64,000 bases of DNA from Dolomedes plantarius (lineage: Eukaryota; Arthropoda; Arachnida; Araneae; Dolomedidae), in contig OU015493.1 in NCBI GenBank assembly GCA_907164885.2, positions 49,329,390 to 49,393,389 of the forward strand, read 5' to 3'. The notes beneath the pieces were generated by a model. It was not told the origin of the DNA. It saw only the letters and a list, made by a program, of their open reading frames with translations, and made no database searches. Shown here in pieces: positions 57,944-64,000 of this stretch. How positions within the stretch are numbered: the stretch's first letter is position 1; the number at the start of each line of letters is the position of its first letter. Both the position numbers and the translations under genes were made by a program.

Positions 57944-59359
57944 AGCAAAGCATTATTTTAACAAAATAGCTACCTATTCAGGATTGACTTGAACAAGGGG
58001 TTTTGCAATCTGTTGAACATTCAGCTGCTTAAGAAATGTTATAGCGATATTTTTTGTTTCCCTCTATAAATCTTTTATTTCTTTCTAAAGGAAAGCCATA
58101 AAGGGTATTAGCCGTGATTATTTTGTTTTTAATTTTTTACCGATTCTGAATTATGTAATAAAACTTTTTAAAAATTAAGATCTATTATTCTTTTTTGCAA
58201 CCGTATCACTGTTAATATATCAGCTTATTATGACAACCTAAATTTATAACATGAACCTTCGATATACGGAGGGAATTTATTAAGAGCAAAATCTTATTTT
58301 AAGGACATTGATCTTATAAGTAAATATCTTTTTTGTTTGGTAGAAAAGACCAGTTAAAAGGGCATAAGTTAATACTTCTCTTCTCGCATGTATTATATTT
58401 AAGTTCATTCAAGTTTTCTTCATTTCGACTTTAATCAATGAGCACAGTATCTCTTTTTTCCTTTATTAAAATCGTACTTATTACAAAAATATTCCTGAAA
58501 CAGGACATAATAACCACTTAAACCTGAAATGATGTTTGCTTAAAATGTAGCATTTAAAGACTTAAAATTCATATTAAATATGTATTTCATGAGACACAAG
58601 AAATCCAAGTAGTTAATAACAGCGTGAAAAGTGTGAAAAGTGTAAGCTTTCCCATGATAATGCTCTCTTATAGTTGAGTGTAACAAACTTTCTTTTGAAT
58701 TTCGAGGAAAAAAAATACCCGCAACTAATTATAAAAATTTCTAACTAAATTAGCTATCGTCGTTCTCGCGAAATTTTGTACACACTTTTCGGAATTAAAA
58801 AAGGGTAGTGCTTCTTTTAATCCATTTACACAATCCTTTCTTTGTTTTCTCTCTAACAAAGTGACTCGATATTTTTTTTGCTTTCTTAATTAAGGTTTAC
58901 TCTCCGCAAAAGGGTTAGAAAGTGAATGCATTATAAAAACTTCAAAGAAGAAAATTGCATCTAATTTAAATCTGCTTGTTTATAAATATTTAACTCGTTT
59001 TACGCCTGATTATGGTTTCTGTCTTTTTTGGACAACAAACTGTGGACTTCTTTTTATTTATGACTCTTCCTCTTGCTTATTTGCTTAATGGGAACATCTA
59101 GACGCAAGAAAGTCAATTAACGAATTTTTTATCCTCGTAACGTAAATATCTTTCTACAAGCTATTTTCATTTTGCGGATATCGACTCATCAGAATGGACC
59201 TAGACCCAGTGCCCATGAAAAGTTGATGGAATAACATAATCTTATTCTAAATTAATTTCCATGTAGTCATTGAAAGGATATAAGCGTGTATACCGCGTGG
59301 AATACTATCATAGTTTTTACACTCCGTTCTTTTGTAATGAAAAATGTTATAACACAAAT

Positions 59360-59364
<5 letters not shown>
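57944..59364. other. AT-rich non-coding stretch
   Basis: Neither strand carries a convincing frame or repeat end. Nothing is visible here. Confidence 0.5.

Positions 59365-59427
<63 letters not shown>
59365..59427. repeat. (TA)n microsatellite at Tc1 left end
   Basis: TA tract that stops exactly at the Tc1 end CACTGGCGTCC. Confidence 0.96.
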
Positions 59428-59430
<3 letters not shown>

Positions 59431-60690
59431 TGGCGTCCAAAAGTTAAGCATAATTGATGTTTATGGGAATATTTCAGGAAATCTAAGTCAGAATCGCGGG
59501 AAATGTGATATGCGAGTGTAATACGGTTAAAGTATAAGAAAACAATGCAAATGAGGAATATTAATCCCTTTTACTATCCAAAGAAACAGTTTGAAAGAAA
59601 ACAACGCAAACTAATAGTTTATACTTGAGTGAAAAAAATTAAAATAAAAAGGTTATTTGGCAGTTTAATAAGGTGTGCGGTCGCCTCTGATAGCCGCGCT
59701 TGCTGTACAACGATTGCCCCTATGTGCTATGAGAGTGTGGATGACTAGTGGCCTCAAAGATTTCCAAGCATTTAGGAGAGCTCTTTCCAGTTCAGGAACG
59801 GAGTTTGGTGGGTGCAGAAGAGCTGCGACGTGTCTCTGGAGCATAACCCACACATGCTCAACATGATTAAGATCAGGGGAGTGAGCGGGCCACTGCATGC
59901 GCTGGCTATTTTCACTTTCAAGGAAGTTGTTGACCAGGATCGCACGGTGACAAGCCGCGTTATCCTCCATTAATATGAATCCAGGACCGACAGCACCTCG
60001 AAACAGGTGAACATAAAGCGCAAGGACTTCGTCTCTGTAGCTTTCAGCAGTTACAGACCCCGTGTCAAAGACGTGGAGGTCAGTGTGGCCATCCAGCATT
60101 ATGCCTGCCTCCACCATGACTCTCTTTGAAGGAAAATTATGTATTTCCGTGATGTTTCTTGGAGAAAAACGAATTCCACGTTCGCCCTATATCGTTATAT
60201 GACGAGAATCAGTCCTCATAGTAAACCGGGACTCGTCACAGAACAACACATTGTCTCACTGTTGCAAACTCCAGTGCTCATGCTTAAAACTCAAGTTTAG
60301 ACGAGCGCGTGTATGCACAGACCTGAGAGGAATGCAAACGGATGGTCGTCTGGCATGCAGACCAACAAAATTGTGCCTATAAACAGTTTGCCTCGAAACT
60401 CGTATTCCTGTGGCGTCTGTGGGCGCTTAGCCGAGTTCTCTGTCACAACTTTCCCTCTGACGTCACGCAGTTATTGCCAAATGTCGGTCTTGAGGAAGAG
60501 TTGTTACTCTTGGTCGACCTTGTACTGGTCGTCGGGTAACATCTTCCGTACATTGAAACCTTTGCCACAGTCTTGAGATCACACACTGGGGAACATTCAG
60601 AATTTAAGACACTTCGGTTTCAGACGTCCACATTCCAGCATTCCAGTAATTCTTCCTTTCAAAAAATGTCCATTTGGCCTCTTTGTGACT
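59428..60690 (-). mobile_element. Tc1-like transposon, decayed, one end visible
   Basis: The left end CACTGGCGTCCAAAAGTTAA directly follows a TA tract. The transposase runs towards it on the minus strand. The matching right end is not visible up to about 60870, so that end is lost or strongly diverged. Confidence 0.72.
59665..60690 (-). pseudogene. Tc1-like transposase pseudogene
   Basis: From the N-terminus: GRITGMLECGR and VISRLWQRFQ (helix-turn-helix part), RPVQGRPRVTT (GRPR box), then RRPSVCIPLRS. The first catalytic Asp is in LFCDESRFTM, in a frame with stops. The open C-terminal part (59665-60117, 150 residues) reads VEAGIMLDGHTDLHVFDTGS, ILMEDNAACHRAIL (second Asp) and WPAHSPDLNHVEHVW (Glu, 34 residues later), and ends AIRGDRTPY, a common Tc1 ending. 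Several stops and frameshifts lie in the first two thirds. The usual PIEH is HVEH here. All three acidic residues are kept. Confidence 0.87.
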
Positions 60691-62654
60691 TCCTTCTGCC
60701 TTTTTGATCGTTTAACTCGCTCCTTAGCCACGCAATTGCACATAATCTGCCTATATCTGCCACGTGAACCGGTTTTATACTCGTTCTAACATGTGCACAT
60801 GTTTTGCGCATTCCGACGTCGACTGATATTTTTTTAATATGCATACTGTTTCACCTTCAAACAGATATATATATTCACAGAAAGAGAGATGTTTGTGTCA
60901 GTGTGAATGTGTCTACAAGCGTTTTTAAATCCCTTTTAAAATATTCTTAAAGCAATTATTTTACAAGAAGTTCTTGTCATTGCTCAGTATCTGAATTTCT
61001 ACGTTTCTCCTTCCATTTTATGTTAAAAGAAATAGTTTTTACGTAATATTTTTGGAATTCTTGAGTTCGCTATCTCAAATTTTTTCAGGCAAGCTATAAA
61101 CTGCTTTTAAAAAGCAGTTTGTTAACATTACCTCAGTCATCTAGAACTATATGAAATTAAAATTTCAAAATAGAATAAAATAAAATTCTACTAAATATGC
61201 TTCAATTTTCTTCTTCTCATGTTTTATATCCCTCGTGGAGAAATAATAATGTAATAGAAGCTTCTATACTCTATGAAAAAATTAGATACGATTAAGATGT
61301 AGACCCTACTAGCCATGTGGAATGTTATAAAACTTTTTTTTTACTATAGGCTTTTCTCTGAGATTTGTATCGTAGGAAATATAATATTTGGTGATTATGG
61401 TTTCTTAGAAGTATTTAAAAGAGTATCTTTTCACGCATTATAGGTATATAGAATTCAAATATCTCACATTTGAATTTTTCTGTCTATTTTCATGGTCAAT
61501 ATTGTGCTACTAATTTTTATTTTCAAATCAACAGAGTTGGTTAGTTAATTATGGCAACAGAATGTATAGTTAAGATAAATGTGATCTTTTAGGATATACG
61601 TTAAAAAATAAATATATTGGAAAAAATGCGTGGTCTCTAAACGTTTCTTTAGATCTCAAGAAAGATCAAAATCAGAAATCTCCATCAGATCTTTCCCTGC
61701 GTAAAAACGGCAAACAGCTACATCTTATGCATTTTTTAAAATATGAATTTGATATTACCTTTTGAAAAATAACCATATTATTTTTTATCAGAAATCTATT
61801 TTCAAAAAAATTTCATTTTCAAATGAGGGAAATATCGTAAGATATTATGCTTAAATCAATTTTGAATAAAATGGAGTTTGCTAGCTTTGTTTCTATAATT
61901 GTCCTATAAAACCTGTTCTCTCCCTATCTTAAATTTCAGTCCCATTACACAAGGATAATATGATGAATGCTTCCCATTGGGACATCTAAAGGCAGAAAAT
62001 TTCTCAGATCTACCACATAGGTGTACAAATATCACTTCCTACGGCGAATATGAGACGACAAATTTTCTGGTACTGTATTAACACACTTCCCTATGATACT
62101 TTAGCAAACAAACAGGCGTTTCCAAATAAATCGACACTGGATTTCTAGAAACTAGAGACATGTTTCACTGGAATAACTCAACGGAACTCATCTGTACTAC
62201 TGCAGTTTTCTTAAAATAATCATAGTTTAAGTTGGATGAAGGGATTCGTAACTGTAGCTGCCACAGGTGTTCCTGTATTTACACGTGGACAAGAACGGCG
62301 GACATGTATTCCGCGAAATTTGAGTTAAAGTTTAGAGAAAATTAAATATGTATTCGCAAAGTTAAATTTTCTTTGAAGTAGTAGAAATGAGGCACGAAGT
62401 TAAAATTTAAATTTCTCAGTTTTACCTGATGAAACAAAATACCACCCAATCTATTTCACTTATTTTTCACTTGTTTTCTAAATATTAATTGTTTGTACAT
62501 GTTATTCCCGAGTTTGTACATGTTATTCCAGCATCTGTAGGGGGCAGAGAGTACATCAGGTTATAAAAAATATGGAATTTGCATAACTGGTATCTTTTTG
62601 GTTTATGCACATCAAATTTCCGTATATGAACTAGTACTTCAGATTTTTGAATCA
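60691..62654. other. AT-rich non-coding stretch
   Basis: No gene or TE end recognised. Short words such as TTGTACATGTTATTCC are duplicated near 62495-62530. Confidence 0.45.
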
Positions 62655-62835
62655 ACTATAAACAAATAATACTCATTCTAAGTATCAATTTACTTCCATT
62701 CATCAGTAAGTCATTTCTTTGATGGCTAACGTAAGCAATCTTTCGAAACAGCTATAATCAAACTATTCTCATTCTAAGTATAAATTTACTTCCATTCATC
62801 GGTAAGTCATTTGCTCGATGTGCAAGGTAAGTAAT
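62655..62835. repeat. Tandem duplication, period about 97 bp
   Basis: The unit starting CTATAAACAAATAATACTC at 62655 is repeated at 62752 as CTATAATCAAACTATTCTC, with the shared core TTACTTCCATTCATC. Two copies, moderately diverged. Confidence 0.75.
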
Positions 62836-63360
62836 TTTGTTTCTTTGTAATTTGAAAAGATTAGAACATCCCCTTTATCCCTGGTTTATATAAGAATTTA
62901 ACCTTAAAAAGAAGCGAATTTCACAATCAATACGTATTGAATGGACATTAAAAACAGAAATTAATCGCTTGATATGTCTGTTACACAAAAGGTGTCTAGA
63001 AATACCTATTTTAAAAGAGGCATTCAGCTTACTCCCTCTCTTATACTGCTATGTCTAGACTAAAACTAGAAAAGATATATAAAATATCCCACTGTTATTT
63101 TATGATTTCAGCCGAAAACTAATACAATATTTTTGAGGTCGAGGAGCTTGAATTAATAAATTGGTTTCAAATAAAATGCACTCAATGGTATGAAAAGTGG
63201 CAGGATGATTTACTTAAATGCAAATCTCGGGAATAAATTTATTATTGTTAGAAAGAAAGATAATTTACTAAATTAAGATACATCAATACATATAATGAAG
63301 ATGTTAATGAAGTATTTAAATTTATAGCAATGCACTTTATTCCAAATTGTATATGACATA
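62836..63360. other. AT-rich non-coding stretch
   Basis: Nothing recognised in this stretch. Confidence 0.45.
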
Positions 63361-63690
63361 AAAATTGCCCTTTAAATTAGTTTTGTATTCTACTTTAAAT
63401 TGTGCAAATATTTTTAAATGCTGAAGACAAATTATTTTGTAAAATTCTCAAGCAAAAAAAAAGAAAAAATTCTGGTTTCTAATGCCCCATAACCGGCAGT
63501 TCAACAAGTCCAGGTGCATATAATAACGCAAAAATTGCCCTTTAAATTAGTTTCGAACTCTTCTTTTAAATTGTACAAATATTTTTTTAAATGCTGAAGA
63601 CAAATTATTTTTAAAAATTTCTCAAGAAAAAGAAATTGCGGTTTCTAATGCCCACTGACCGGCAGTTCAAGACCAGGTGCATTTAGGCAT
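63361..63690. repeat. Tandem duplication, period 170 bp
   Basis: AAAATTGCCCTTTAAATTAG occurs at 63361 and again at 63531, and the match runs through AAATGCTGAAGACAAATTAT to GACCGGCAGTTCAA (or its variant) and CCAGGTGCAT. Two copies with scattered differences and indels. Confidence 0.85.
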
Positions 63691-64000
63691 TGGGACTACA
63701 TCTATACATCAATAAATAATATATGTAGAGCCTAATCTGTAATTCATTACTTTCTTAGTATTATCAGAAACATATCTGAATAAATTTATAGATATATGGC
63801 AATTAAATTTTACGCAATGCCAATAGTAGTATATATTTATGAAAAATATGTTCATCAGAAAAAAAAAAAAAAAACATTTAAAGTTTTCATTAGTGTTGAA
63901 ATGGACAGATGCCATTCTTCTTTAAATCACCATCATTTCATTTCTAATAACCGTACAGAAAAAAATGCATGTTTAGAAACGGAAATTGACATTCTTGAAG
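63691..64000. other. AT-rich non-coding end of window
   Basis: A 15-base A-run lies near 63860. No gene is seen. Confidence 0.45.

Overview
This is a eukaryotic, AT-rich, intergenic-type window built almost entirely of transposable elements (TEs) in several states of decay. I see no host protein-coding gene, no canonical tRNA or rRNA gene and no prokaryotic feature. The TE mix suggests an arthropod, most likely an arachnid such as an orb-weaving spider: Tc1 and Tc3 elements, pogo/Tigger, ZBED-like hAT, piggyBac, Helitrons ending in CTAG, two Gypsy LTR retrotransposons, Penelope-like reverse transcriptase relics, tRNA-derived SINEs and long (TA)n tracts. The organism assignment is inference. 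A run of exactly 500 N (51128-51627) marks a scaffold join.

Layout. 1-9484: unique-looking AT-rich DNA with a mariner-like MITE (1494-2121), a non-autonomous Helitron (2827-3568), a complete but dead Tc3-like element (3577-5129), a SINE (6180-6535), a piggyBac-type MITE (6582-6822), a transposase tail and a small Penelope-like RT relic. 9493-21938: one hAT element with a perfect 8-bp target duplication, swollen to 12.4 kb by nested insertions: a perfect-palindrome MITE, a dead Tc1, a (TA)n tract and a complete Gypsy element (Gypsy-1, minus strand, 11343-19466). Its own transposase relic lies at 20032-21626. 21947-27639: a second Helitron copy, a SINE and a decayed transposon ORF. 27640-36889: a complete Gypsy element (Gypsy-2, plus strand) with 1.77-kb LTRs and a GTAT target duplication. 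36890-43100: a LINE 3' fragment, two SINEs, a short hAT (40327-41038) and a pogo relic. 43103-48402: a Tigger element with TA duplications that holds a TTAA-flanked element (43240-45636), which in turn holds a truncated Tc1 and a pogo-type MITE. 48655-53310: a third Helitron copy, the assembly gap, a probable solo LTR and a different Helitron with two candidate 3' ends. 53340-55257: a Penelope-like RT relic. 56474-57939: an internally deleted piggyBac. 59428-60690: a Tc1 relic. The remainder is quiet AT-rich DNA.

The most notable signals are translational. The two Gypsy elements carry different gag-pol junctions. Gypsy-2 has a U_UUA_AAC heptamer directly before the gag stop, with pol in the -1 frame. 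Gypsy-1 has gag and pol in the same frame, split by one UGA that is followed by CAA-UUA (the CAR-YYA readthrough context) and sits within a 7-bp hairpin. Also notable are the Penelope-like RT with an upstream Cys-rich region and no visible endonuclease, a Helitron with two CTAG termini, and the repeated placement of (TA)n tracts exactly at TE borders. Nothing here proves a new system; these are the best candidates for follow-up.
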